Below are positions 9,646-19,305 of a stretch of DNA of 24,876 nt, piece after piece (position 1 is the stretch's first letter; every line of letters starts with the position of its first letter). Both the position numbers and the translations under genes were made by a program. Under the pieces are notes generated by a model. The model was not told the origin of the DNA, ran no database searches, and saw nothing but the letters and a program-made list of their open reading frames with translations. The DNA comes from Entrophospora sp. SA101 (taxonomy: Eukaryota > Glomeromycota > Glomeromycetes > Entrophosporales > Entrophosporaceae). The stretch is taken from NCBI GenBank assembly GCA_958430865.1, contig CAUDNR010000649.1, positions 1 through 24,876 of the forward strand, read 5' to 3'.

Positions 9646-9863
9646 TGCAGTGTTGTGCCATTTATGGTTCCAATAAAATTTCATTGGAACATTTAAACAA
9701 ATTCCAATTGGAATTGGAATGTTCCAAATGTGGTTCCAATGGAGTTAACCAATGAAATTCAATTACAGTGACACCCACACAATTTTTATTGGTCAATATC
9801 AATTGAAGGTCTACATTGGAACATTCCAATAGTGTTACAATGTTCCAATTGCACAACACTGCA
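9646..9863. mobile_element. PIF/Harbinger-like MITE made of TTCCAAT palindromes
   Basis: Ends TGCAGTGTTGTGC and GCACAACACTGCA are exact inverted repeats, flanked by TTA at 9643-9645 and 9864-9866, the 3-bp TWA duplication typical of PIF/Harbinger. The 218-bp interior is largely TTCCAAT and ATTGGAA in both orientations, giving many nested stems. There is no coding capacity. A hAT origin (CAGTG end) is less likely because the outside 8 bases do not match. Confidence 0.75.
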
Positions 9864-9866
9864 TTA

Positions 9867-10130
9867 GGTGTGACATATCCAGTGACCGTTAATAACAATA
9901 ATTTTTTTATTTGTAATATTTCGTCATTAGCAAAATGATTATTTGTAATAAAAATATCTGATGTAAAAAAACATCTTTATTCTTCATTTTTTATAATTAG
10001 AAGGAAGCGAGCATTCTCATTTGTGAACAACATTCGTATTTTATTACCTCTATCAGTTATAATGCATAATCACACATCCATTTTTTCTTGTCAAGTAATT
10101 TTAATACGAGACTTTAATCATTTGATGATT
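9867..10130. other. intergenic, no gene seen
   Basis: AT-rich spacer between the MITE cluster and the tandem repeats; nothing recognisable. Confidence 0.5.
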
Positions 10131-10256
10131 TATCATGAATAATGCATTAATATTTTATTATCTCGACAGTCGTATCATCAATTATATCACTAATTTTATC
10201 ATGAATAATGCATTAATATATTATTATCTCATCAGTTATATCATCAAGGGTTTAGA
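10131..10256. repeat. 66-bp tandem duplication
   Basis: TATCATGAATAATGCATTAA starts at 10131 and again at 10197. The second copy keeps the TTATTATCTC and CAGT-TATCATCAA blocks with a few changes before the similarity fades near 10245-10256. Confidence 0.75.
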
Positions 10257-10291
10257 CAATACATCTGTACTTATTTATTTATCTCATTTTT

Positions 10292-10333
10292 ATATCATCA
10301 CTTATATATCATCACTTATATATCATCACTTAT
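10292..10333. repeat. 14-bp tandem repeat, three perfect copies
   Basis: ATATCATCACTTAT occurs at 10292, 10306 and 10320 without mismatch, just beyond the 66-bp duplication, which also contains TATCATCA. Confidence 0.9.
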
Positions 10334-10489
10334 ATAATTGATTATCTAGTGTGAAGAAATACATTTGTATTCCTATTAAATTTTATTATGTTCAGAAATA
10401 TGTATAAAAGATTGATTTTACAACCTTCTAATGTTTGAGATAAAAGATAAATAAATAAATATTTTAAAAAATTTTAAATTTAAAAAATC

Positions 10490-10577
10490 ACATGAAATTC
10501 GATAACTCGGTTCTCTCGATAAGTCGGTCACAGTGGTCCGCTCCGACATGACCGACTTATCGAGTTTACATATGTAT
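10490..10577. mobile_element. shortened copy of the 4900-5031 MITE family
   Basis: CTCGATAAGTCGGTCA (10515-10530) and TGACCGACTTATCGAG (10549-10564) pair perfectly around an 18-base loop. The right side continues with the family's TTTACATATGTAT end. The left end (about 10490-10510) is a degraded version. No target duplication is visible. Confidence 0.7.
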
Positions 10578-11287
10578 TACACCACCTGCATAAGTTTATG
10601 TCGGGTCCTATAATATTACGCAAATATTGATAATATTATATATTAAAACTTACAAGCATTATATTATGGTGGGGGAATTTCCTGATGTGTATGTTTGGTG
10701 AAATTTCTTTTTCGCCACAATCTTCAACGATGAATCAAATTGCCGAAGATCCTAAAAGATTGTTGGGACAAGGTTGCTAGATTTTGTTCAGTCATAAATA
10801 TGCTGAAGATTTGAAAACACAGCACTCCATTTACGTGGTAAGTTAAAGGTTTTTTTGAAACTCGATAATGCATTATTACTAATTTATTAATCTACTCAGT
10901 CATCTTAATGGACGTATATATCATGAGTTATACCCCTTGTGCAGAAGTCATATTTGTGGTGATGTCAAAATACCTCCTTGCGAAGAAAAAAACAGATTTA
11001 TTTGTTATAGATTACTACAATATCACACGATTCTTCAATCAAGCATCAATGCCATACAAATCATGGATCAGATTTAGGATAGATCAAGCCAATTATGTGT
11101 TTAACATAACATAAGCTAGCTGATATAATAATAAAAAATTTTATATTAATATTGTATTACAACAGTTAATTTCTATCGTTTGATTCTATTATGACATATA
11201 AATTAATGTGGATTAAAGTTACTCTATTATAGTTACAATTTTATTATCACAAAATAAATCATCAGTTTAGAAGAGCGTCCCATTAGT
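10578..11287. other. intergenic; one unsupported 68-codon frame
   Basis: The frame at 10908-11114 (plus) begins MDVYIMSYTPCAEVIF and shows no recognised motif or splice context that would make a gene convincing. The rest is AT-rich spacer. It may contain decayed coding sequence, but I cannot name it. Confidence 0.4.
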
Positions 11288-12028
11288 TTAATCTCCCTCC
11301 TTTAGTATAGAATTCTTTTCTATTTTCCTGTCATCCTTCACACAATGGATAAATTTGTTTGTAAAGTTTGTCACTATTATTGTGTTCAGTTGACATTGGG
11401 GAAGTAAAGGTTTAATACTAAAAGTATTTGGTTTGTTTTGAGTTGGAACTGATTCACTCGAATTTGTATTGACAACTTGCAAAAATCCCAAAACTTCCAA
11501 CGTTTTTAAGTCACCGTTTAGCTCGTCATTGACTTCTCGCCAGCTTTCGAACTTTTCTTGTCTAATGAAAAATTGCATCACTATATCATTATATTGTCCT
11601 AAGTCATTGCATCAAAAAGGTCATGAAACTGATTATTTGTGGATTCTACATTTACCACATGTTCAGGAATAACACATTCGACACTTTTGATAATTTGAAC
11701 CAAGAGATAAAGGATGTTTTACGAATTGAAAAGGTAAAGCACGAAAAGCCACAATCACCGATTTTTTCAATTCATGTGACCAGTGAAATATCACATGACT
11801 AAAAATATTGCCATTCCTAATATTTGTTATATATAGTAATAGGGAGGGGGCCTTATCCGTCTCACTTATAAAGCCAAATAGGTATATATATATTTTTTTT
11901 ATGGCGAGTAGGTTGTGTTGTTGGCACAGTCCGGTCTCAGTCCCAAGGACCATATACGTATTTGCCTCAATGATGAGACTTGTTAGCGTGGTATATTGTT
12001 CATTAAGTACTTGGGAAACAATGACCAC
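11288..12028 (-). pseudogene. coding-like debris of unknown family
   Basis: Two minus-strand frames (12028-11663 and 11581-11288) are joined by coding-like words in another frame (VIPEHVVNVES, NNQFHDLFDAMT) across about 11580-11670. This suggests one former gene broken by shifts and stops. The downstream part reads MQFFIRQEKFESWREVNDEL and ends KNSILKEGD before a stop. No signal peptide, zinc site or other motif is recognisable. It could equally be two short genes or chance frames. Confidence 0.3.
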
Positions 12029-12357
12029 TTTTCACAGTGATATTATCCTTTTAAGCTTTAAAATCAATAGTAAGTTCCAGAACTTTTCAAAAAAATCAAT
12101 TTTAAATTATTGTAATGGTTTCCTTATTAGCTTTGTATTCAAACGCATTTAATAATATTGCATATGTTGGGTTTAAATTATTTGCATAATAAAAAAAAAA
12201 TGCTGAATTTTATTGAAAAATTACAAAAGGTTCTTAATTTGGTAGTATTTGTTTATTTGTTTAACATCAATTGGTCATTCAAATGAAGAGGAATCACATA
12301 TTATACAAGAAACTTTTCCATTGTCTTTACTAAAATGGCCCATACCTTGTCTAAACC

Positions 12358-12368
12358 TGTTATTGTTA

Positions 12369-12409
<41 letters not shown>

Positions 12410-12410
12410 T
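12358..12410. repeat. (TTA)n microsatellite
   Basis: About a dozen uninterrupted TTA triplets preceded by GTTATT variants. The 63-codon frame across it (12249-12440) is poly-Leu only because of the repeat. Confidence 0.95.
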
Positions 12411-13722
12411 GTCATACTAAATAATTACAAACAATTTTGATTTTTGATTTCGGCTTGGGTTTCGAAAACTAACACTATTATGTTTCATTTTTCGGAAGTT
12501 TCAAATTTTCTTATTGATTCGGTCATCATGTATGTTGATTGATTGTATTAACTCGATTATCAAGAGAGAGAACATATTGGACAAACCATTCACATCAGAA
12601 TTCTGGTGTGCGCCTAGGTGTTCTATTTGGATCAAAACGAATGATTCGTAATGAGTATTCTAATTACATTTAATGATTATTCGAATAAATTTTTACCCGA
12701 ACAATAGGTAAGATTTCTTGATAGAGATGGATGATATTCAAATCAATCATTCAAATCAAGACATGTATTATTATATTTGTTACACGAAAAACTGTATTAA
12801 TATTAAATTAATTAATGATTAATTTGATACATTTTGTCTGACCGATGGAGAGTCCTCTCCCTTATAAGACTGGCGTATAATAAATAATCTATTTTTATTA
12901 ATAAAATTTTTTTGACAGTTTAATAAATCAAAAAAAAAAAAAAACCAATGGGAAAGGATGTTGCCAAGTTGCTGATCTGCATTTCTGTGTATTGAGGTCT
13001 AAATATACACATGGACCTTTTATAGCAAAAACCGAGGTCAACTAACCAAAATTGTATCTTTTTAACGTAAAAGATTATATGATAAGGCCCTGTTTGCTTG
13101 ATAAAAATGAATAATTGGGTAACAAAGGGTTTCTTTAATTAAGTTTTTATTCATTGAGATTTACTTGATAATCATTTTGTGACACAAAGTATAATCCAAG
13201 TAAAGTTAAATTAAAAAAATGAATTTTTTATATATGGTATTTTTATTTTTTCATCACGGGCTGATTCAGCAATTAAGTTTAATTCCATATTTGATGGAAC
13301 ATTATTTTATATAAATTTTGAGTGAGTTGCATTTAAAAAATTTCTAAAAATAAAACAATGTTTATTTTGATTCGATACGAATTTGAGCTTTTTTTTAATT
13401 CACTTTTTAAATAATGTTTATAAATAATTTGCCACTCATTACTCGTTATAATGGAAAAAAGAAAGATCACATATGAAACTAGGGGTTGATTTTAACAAGC
13501 TCCGGCAGTACGACTGTTTGTGAAAAACAAAAACAAACATTTATAATTCTTTGATATGGAATAGCATCTTCACCAAGTAAGTATGTTATGCATACATATA
13601 TAATAAAAATCTATAATTATAATTATGGTTATAAAAATAATAATATAAAAGACACATACAATGAATGAATGTTTAAATATATAATTTTTTGACCATTTTT
13701 TTATTTGGTCCTTTATTTAAAA
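12411..13722. other. intergenic, upstream of the metallopeptidase gene
   Basis: About 1.3 kb without a gene. It holds a GGAGAG-TC-CTCTCC palindrome near 12847-12860 and a poly-A run near 12931-12944. The last 60 bases include TATATAATT near 13677-13685, which could serve as a core promoter for the 13723 start. Confidence 0.5.
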
Positions 13723-13747
13723 ATGAATAATTACTATTCTCGAGCAC

Positions 13748-13778
<31 letters not shown>

Positions 13779-15149
13779 TTTATTAACACCTTTTAATATT
13801 AAAAATGTTTCTTCCGTGCCAGCACCACTTTCTTCTGGATTTAAATGTTACGATAGTGAAGGTTCAAATAAATTAAAATTAGTTGATTGTTCATTATTTA
13901 AAGAAAATCCAAAAAAAAACACCAAAAGACAAGTTGGGAATAATGAAATGTTTATAACTGAAATTGATTGTCAAAGTCCAAAGACAGGTTTTTGTGACAA
14001 AGCTAAAGCGGCTTTGGAGACTGCAGGAAAAATTATTAGTGATGTTATAAAATTCACTGAACCAATAATTACAAAAACTACTTTTAAACCATTAGGTGTA
14101 GATATATTAGGTAATAATAATAATAATAGTAATAGCAACAACAACAACAACAACAACAATAATAATTTTTAATTTTTTTAAAAAATTTTCTTTAAAGAAA
14201 AAAATTTTCTGTTTATTTATTAGGTTCAGGATGTCCATCCAGATTTATTGGGTTGAAAGGTGGAGATGGAGTAGTTAGACTGTATCCGCAGCCATTAGTG
14301 AAACAATTCGGACTTGCAACGCATCCGGAATTTTTACCTGCTGACATAACGCTAACTTTTAGTTCTGATTATGATTTTTGGTTTGAGGATGATGTAACAC
14401 CAATCACAAGAACTCAAATGGATTTTTTATCAGTGGTGTTACACGAACTAATACACGGCTTGGGATTTGTATCATTATGGCAATCTTATTCACCCGACGG
14501 AGCAACAGGATTGACACCATACATCCAAAAAATACCTTCAGATGGTACTTTTACTCCATTTCCTCCTCTTGCAACATCTGATAATGCAATAACATTTAAT
14601 GGATTTATTGAGAGCATATTTGATAGATTTGTAATATCGCTACCAAGCGGTACGCCGTTATCCAGTTTCACAAGTGAATTAAATAAATTTGCACCAATAG
14701 GCGCACAATTCGCATCGATGGATGATTTGATAACCAGTTTTAAAGCATCTGCTCAGTATGAAATTGCAGCTGATATTTTAGAGTCAAGCACAACAGCTTT
14801 ATCATTAGGTTTCTTAGCAAAAGGTATTGATTTTCAAGAAAGTTCAATAAATGACGTGCCCGATGATCGATTGTTGTACTTGGAAACCAATATACAACCT
14901 TATAGTCAATCATCAAGTATCAGTCACGCGAGTCAAGACTTGTATGCAGAAACCAGGGAATTTTTAATGACTTTTGCACAATTTACAGGTAGAACATTAG
15001 AAGATGCAATCAATAACACCGGAGGTTATGTTGGAGGAGCAATTGGACCTAAACTTAAATCTGTTTTAGAATCAATGGGTTATATGACTGTAGATAATCT
15101 AGCTCCAGAAATTCCAACTTTGCCTGATTTACCAATAGTTTTAAAATAA
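13723..15149 (+). CDS. secreted metzincin-like zinc metallopeptidase, two exons
   Basis: Exons 13723-14110 and 14224-15149 (GTAATA donor, TTATTAG acceptor, 113-bp intron, phase 1) encode 437 residues. The start is the ATG at 13723 (MNNYYSRAP). A signal peptide follows with nine Leu codons, all TTA, then FLLTPF. KR at 68-69 could be a Kex2-type site, so residues about 38-69 may be a propeptide. Cysteines (42, 56, 83, 91, 133) lie only in the N-terminal third. HELIHGLGF (203-211) is HExxH with Glu204 as the expected catalytic base. GF after the second His resembles leishmanolysin-like metzincins. The third ligand is not three residues later; the best candidate is His364 in SISHAS, followed by a Met-turn-like FLM (Met378) and a C-terminal LESMGY. 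The product is likely secreted and may digest external or wall protein; the substrate is unknown. Family assignment is by motif only. Confidence 0.8.
13750..13776 (+). repeat. (TTA)9 microsatellite coding the signal-peptide core
   Basis: Nine consecutive TTA codons give Leu10-Leu18 of the metallopeptidase. Copy-number change would lengthen or shorten the hydrophobic core without shifting the frame. Confidence 0.9.
14111..14223 (+). other. intron of the metallopeptidase gene, with AAT/AAC repeats
   Basis: Starts GTAATA and ends TTATTAG. Its 5' half is an AAT/AAC repeat that, if retained, would be read as poly-Asn and then stop at 14170-14172. The splice is supported because the frame of exon 1 (…VDILG) joins in phase to SGCPSRFIGLKGG. 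Confidence 0.75.
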
Positions 15150-15614
15150 ATCCATTGATCGATGACGATTCTTTTGAATATCAGTCGATAAACAATTTTC
15201 GTGTATTTTCTGTATTTTCCGAAAATTGAGTAATCGACGCTGAAAGGATGAATGAATGTGTGTTGTCTTCAATCTCTGTTTGCATTGTAGAAAACTTCAA
15301 GGTTAATAAGGAAATAGAGGAAATTCTTTGAGCTAAATATCTTTAAGTGGATTTTCTGAAAGCTCTTAATGATTTTGGCAATCATGTGTAAATAAAAAAA
15401 TTCTCCATTATTTTCGGGTAGTTTAGTTTTTAAATGAGCGAATTTTATTTTCAATTCTTGTAAATTTCAACCCCCCTTTTTTAATAATAAAACGAAGACA
15501 TTATTAGTTTAAAAATTTAAATACTAAAATTCATATACTGTCTCATTTCCATTTCCGTATACTTTTCGTATACTTTTCCTTATTATTGTAGCAAGTATAG
15601 ATATTTATTTATCA
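15150..15614. other. 3' flank of the metallopeptidase gene
   Basis: Contains an AATAAAA-type poly(A) candidate near 15484-15491. The minus-strand 61-codon frame at 15269-15454 has no recognisable content. Confidence 0.45.
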
Positions 15615-15752
15615 ATGAAACCTATTTATCATAAACTTCAAAATCAATATTATCCATATACTTTGCTTAATAATAAATTATGGCTACCATCGAAGAGGAG
15701 AGGTGTTAGAAAAGGAGGAAAGAAGAAATTGGAAGCTAAAGATATGAATTGA
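15615..15752 (+). CDS. small basic ORF, 45 residues, hypothetical
   Basis: ATG at 15615 to TGA at 15750-15752 gives MKPIYHKLQNQYYPYTLLNN followed by a strongly basic tail (KLWLPSKRRGVRKGGKKK). The tail resembles a nuclear localisation or nucleic-acid binding segment. The ORF is short, isolated and unrecognised, and may be the surviving end of a larger decayed gene or transposon. Confidence 0.25.
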   Translation: MKPIYHKLQNQYYPYTLLNNKLWLPSKRRGVRKGGKKKLEAKDMN

Positions 15753-16129
15753 AGGAAAGCAGGTACTTGAATTCTTGGATTAAATTTTAAAGCTTTGTAT
15801 TGATATTAGAACAAGTAAATAAAGCTTTTACAACTCCTTTTAGATATGAACCCTGTATATAGTAGCTAATGCATTGTTGAAAATAACTGTCTATTGAAGA
15901 AATATTGACATGGGGAGAGTGAATCGCCAAGGCATTCCTCACTAAATGCAATTAGTAAAATAAAACTTGGAGCATTATAATGATGAATTTTTAATTTATG
16001 GTATAAAAGTTTTGATAATTATTGAATAATTGGATTTATCTTGTGATAATAGTGACTCTGTATATCAATAATAGATAATGATAATATGATAATAATATTA
16101 ATCATTAACGAGGCTATGTTTCACCATAA
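15753..16129. other. intergenic, no gene seen
   Basis: AT-rich sequence with short open frames only. Confidence 0.45.
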
Positions 16130-16800
16130 TACTAAAAATATTGGGACAGATCTTGCCGATAAAATGCTGATTCAAAATTCTCCTACATTAACTCATCGGA
16201 ATTAATTACAATTGAAAAATGCAAATTTTCCACCTAATATATGTTTCAAAATACTAAAAAACAAATTATAAGCAAATGTTCACCCTTATCTGATAGAGAA
16301 ACACTCGCGTGCTTTATGTACTTTATATAGATACAGGGAAAAAATTGAAAATGAAGATATTTAAAAGTGGCAATTTACGACAATTTTCAAAGCGACCCAG
16401 ATTTATAAACCATATAATTAATTAATTACTTATTTGCATAATTATAAATTATCGCTTTATCACAATTAATATCGTCAATAGGCTCTTGGAGCAATTCAAA
16501 TCGATATTTATCATCAATCAAATGGTTTTAATGACTGCTAATAATATCCAATCAGTAAGATTACTTGAATCAATGACTAATAAGAATAGACAATCACATG
16601 AAATAAAATAAATCTCTCCAGAAGATTTAAGAGAACAAGCAACAAGATGTGGAAAAGTTTTTACAGAGAAACAATTTGAAGAAGAAATTTTCACTCACAC
16701 ACACATTTAGAAACTTTAAGTAAATTACTCTCATCAAACCATACATACAGTAACGTTTCTTGGTATATCACTTTTGATGTACAGTATATAGAGTAATGGT
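16130..16800 (+). pseudogene. coding-like debris, unknown family
   Basis: Several plus-strand stretches read like protein but lack a common frame: NIGTDLADKMLIQNSPTLTH (about 16138-16197), MVLMTANNIQSVRLLESMTN (about 16521-16580), SPEDLREQATRCGKVFTEKQ (about 16617-16676) and ETLSKLLSSNHTYSNVSWYI (about 16710-16769). Stops and shifts separate them. The words look like one eroded gene rather than random sequence. I do not recognise the family. Confidence 0.35.
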
Positions 16801-17077
16801 ATTTGATTTGAATATTAATTGGAAACAAAAATTAAAAACGGTTGCGTTGGGCTTGAATTTCTACCACGAATGCCCAATTTATCACATTTTGTGTGATTGA
16901 TTTTTTATTTTTATTTTTAGATGCAATAATATACATGTATTCTTGCTAGCTAATTGAGAATATTGAAACGGTGAAAATTACAAATTTCTTTAAGTAGAGG
17001 AGATTATAATAGGTGTAGATTCATAAATGAACTTACACCTTGAATGGCATCTGAAAAGCTTACAAAATGTGAAACAT

Positions 17078-17122
17078 TCAGGCAAATGGTTATAATTTTA
17101 ATTTAATCAATCATTTGCCTGA
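17078..17122. repeat. 11-bp inverted repeat (hairpin)
   Basis: TCAGGCAAATG (17078-17088) pairs exactly with CATTTGCCTGA (17112-17122) around a 23-base AT-rich loop. Confidence 0.6.
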
Positions 17123-17213
17123 TTCATTTTTAATCTGTTAATCTTGGCATGTTTGTTTAGGAACTATCATTTAAACAAATTCAGTATATTCGAAAATATG
17201 ATAATGATCATGT

Positions 17214-17251
17214 GAATATCATGCGTGATAAAGATCATTCGGATGATATTC
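17214..17251. repeat. imperfect hairpin, GAATATCAT arms
   Basis: GAATATCATGCGTGAT (17214-17229) pairs with ATCATTCGGATGATATTC (17234-17251) with small mismatches. TCACATTGGGCCAA just downstream (17264-17277) recurs at 24448-24461, hinting at a dispersed repeat. Confidence 0.5.
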
Positions 17252-17278
17252 AAAAATGTAATGTCACATTGGGCCAAA

Positions 17279-17595
17279 TTTTATACTAATGTAATGAAAT
17301 ATCGAGTAGTAAAATATCATATAATAAAAATTCGAAATCATGCAATGAAATATGAAACCTTTATTCATTTACGGTTGAATTATTTTTCTCGCGCCATTAT
17401 CACTCTCAATTTTACCAGTTTTGTCATCTTGCCAACTATTATATATAAAAAGGACTGGCATCTAACAAACACAAAAGTTTCCTTTATTTGATATCAATTT
17501 ATTATCGTAATACAAACATTGTATTTAGTTTGATACTTACATTACTGACATGATTGTATAAATATATAAATTTAAATCACTTATATTGTTGTGAA
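17279..17595. other. intergenic, no gene seen
   Basis: AT-rich spacer. The 88-codon frame at 17225-17491 has no motif and begins inside the hairpin, so I do not call it. Confidence 0.45.
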
Positions 17596-19305
17596 ATGGA
17601 TAAATAAATGCAAGAGATCTTTGATTATCAAGAAACGAGTAACTTCTATAAGAAGATTTTGACATCAACCCTAATAAATCTGTTGGTCAAGTCATTACTG
17701 ATGTGTAATCAGAAACAGACACTGATGTTTCTACTACCTTGTCAAACGAAAAGCACTGTGTAGAAAGTTTTTTATAAACGACCAGCTTACGCACCTGGAC
17801 ATAATGTTTGTAAAACATGTTCAACAAAGTATGAGTTAACAACAAGTGTGTCAACTCTTCGTAAACATCTCAAGTTACATCAATTACATGCACCTCCTAG
17901 GAAATAAAGAACCACGACCAGAACGGATCCTTTTAGTCAACCAGCAGGAACAAAATAAAATACTAAATACCTTATTCAATGGTTGATTGGTGACCTCCGG
18001 CCCTTTACCATTGTTGAAAACTCTTATTTCAGTGAACTCATCAATTACTTCTGTTCCTGAGCGTTACCAAGTAAAAGATCTTATAATCAGTACATTCAAT
18101 ACTAGAAGAATCAAATTATTAATGATCTTGATCAAATTGAGGGGCGATATTCATCGATAACTAACATGTAGACTTCTATGACTAGGTAGACCTATCTAAG
18201 AATTACTATACATTATATAAATTCAAACTGATATTTCTGTAACTTCTTCCTTGATACCATAATATCTTTTAGTATTAGATGAATCCAGATTTCCAATACG
18301 ATCATACTTCTTTTATATCCCCCTCCGGGATCTGGATTTTTGTGGGATATTAATATTAATATAATTGAGGTGTAATATAGTAAGAGCTCTCATTTTACAT
18401 GATTTCTAATTTAAAAATTTTTTAGGATTGGCCTTTTGTTTTTATCTACAAAACTACTTGAACGTTTTATTAATTCACCAATAAAGAATTTTTTTGCAGT
18501 TTCAAATCCTTTCCTTCCTTCTTCTATAGAAATAACTGATTCTTCTTCACTCATGTCCTCTTCCATTTCAACATGTTCAGGTTGCCAGATGGTTTTATAA
18601 AAGAGACATGACTGTAAAATTATTGCACTAACCACAGACAATGAATCTACAATGATTGTTATGTGGAAGAGAAGTTCCAAATGCCCTTAATATTGAACTT
18701 TCTTCAATGAATTTTTTACATTATCGTTGTGCAGCACATGCCTTGAATATAGGTGTGAAACAAAGATTACAACTAATTGGTGACTCGGTTGATAAAGGAA
18801 CTAATGATCAAAATCAAGATTCAACTTTCCTTTGTGATAAACTTTGCATTTTCTGCAATGTAAAAGAAATAATTTATCATAAACCCATTTTGGATGTGGA
18901 GGCTCGCTAAAACTTAACATATTACACGTTAAAACGTTTGGAAAAACTTCTGTCAGCGCTGGTCTTACTTGCTACTGATAATGGCGATGTTGGGATCTTT
19001 ACCCTAAAGAAGATGATTTAACTGTAATTAAGTAGGTTGGATCTTTAAAACTGATCAGGAAATGTTAATAATAAATTTTCAATTCTCTTTCACTTTCTCT
19101 ATATATAATAATTAATAATTATTTTCAAATTCGACAAAAAAAATTATTTATTCTTTAACTAATTAATAATTTATCATGTTCTATGGGATACTCTCCTGTT
19201 TCTTGAACCTTTGGAAAAAGCTACAAAACACCTTTCAGCATCATAATATTTAACCATGAGTGATACCCGTTTTATTTTTGAATGCATCTAGAAGAACAAA
19301 TAGGA
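17596..19305 (+). pseudogene. BED-finger hAT transposase pseudogene
   Basis: Starting near the ATG at 17596, broken frames follow the order of a hAT transposase. FDINPNKSVGQVITDV precedes a BED zinc finger with HNVCKTCSTKYEL and STLRKHLKLHQLH (about 17803-17883; CxxC...HxxxxH). YLIQWLIGDLRPF (about 17970-18007) follows. The catalytic-core words TSMTR and TIHYINSN, then NFFLDTI, lie at 18172-18270. ALTTDNESTMIV lies at 18625-18660 and, after a 1-base shift, GREVPNALNI and HYRCAAHALNIGVKQ. LTYYTLKRLEKLL (18914 on) and WDTLLFLEPLEKATKHLS (from 19184) complete it. Stops and frameshifts rule out function. An extra 300 bp or so at 18280-18610 interrupts the core. The C-terminal LDPRFK and dimerisation parts are not visible. 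Confidence 0.85.

Noticed and set aside
9646..9863. hAT superfamily for this MITE, based on the CAGTG start
   Set aside because: The 8 bases outside CAGTG ends do not match, whereas TTA flanks both TGCAG ends exactly.
10908..11114. 68-codon frame MDVYIMSYTPCAEV...
   Set aside because: No motif, no splice partners and an ordinary length for chance in this composition.
12249..12440. Leu-rich 63-codon frame
   Set aside because: Its apparent membrane segment is only the translated TTA microsatellite, with no other support.
13705..13722. Upstream TTG as start of the metallopeptidase
   Set aside because: A nuclear fungal gene should use ATG. The ATG at 13723 gives a normal signal peptide, and the six extra codons add nothing.
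13971..14159. Poly-Leu minus-strand frame in the metallopeptidase gene
   Set aside because: Antisense reading of the AAT/AAC repeats in the intron and the end of exon 1.
18411..18680. 89-codon minus-strand frame with an acidic centre
   Set aside because: It is coding-like (IGELIKRSS, EEDMSEEES), but its 5' end overlaps the plus-strand ALTTDN and MIV hAT words. I could not tell whether the rest is a separate insertion, so no gene is called.
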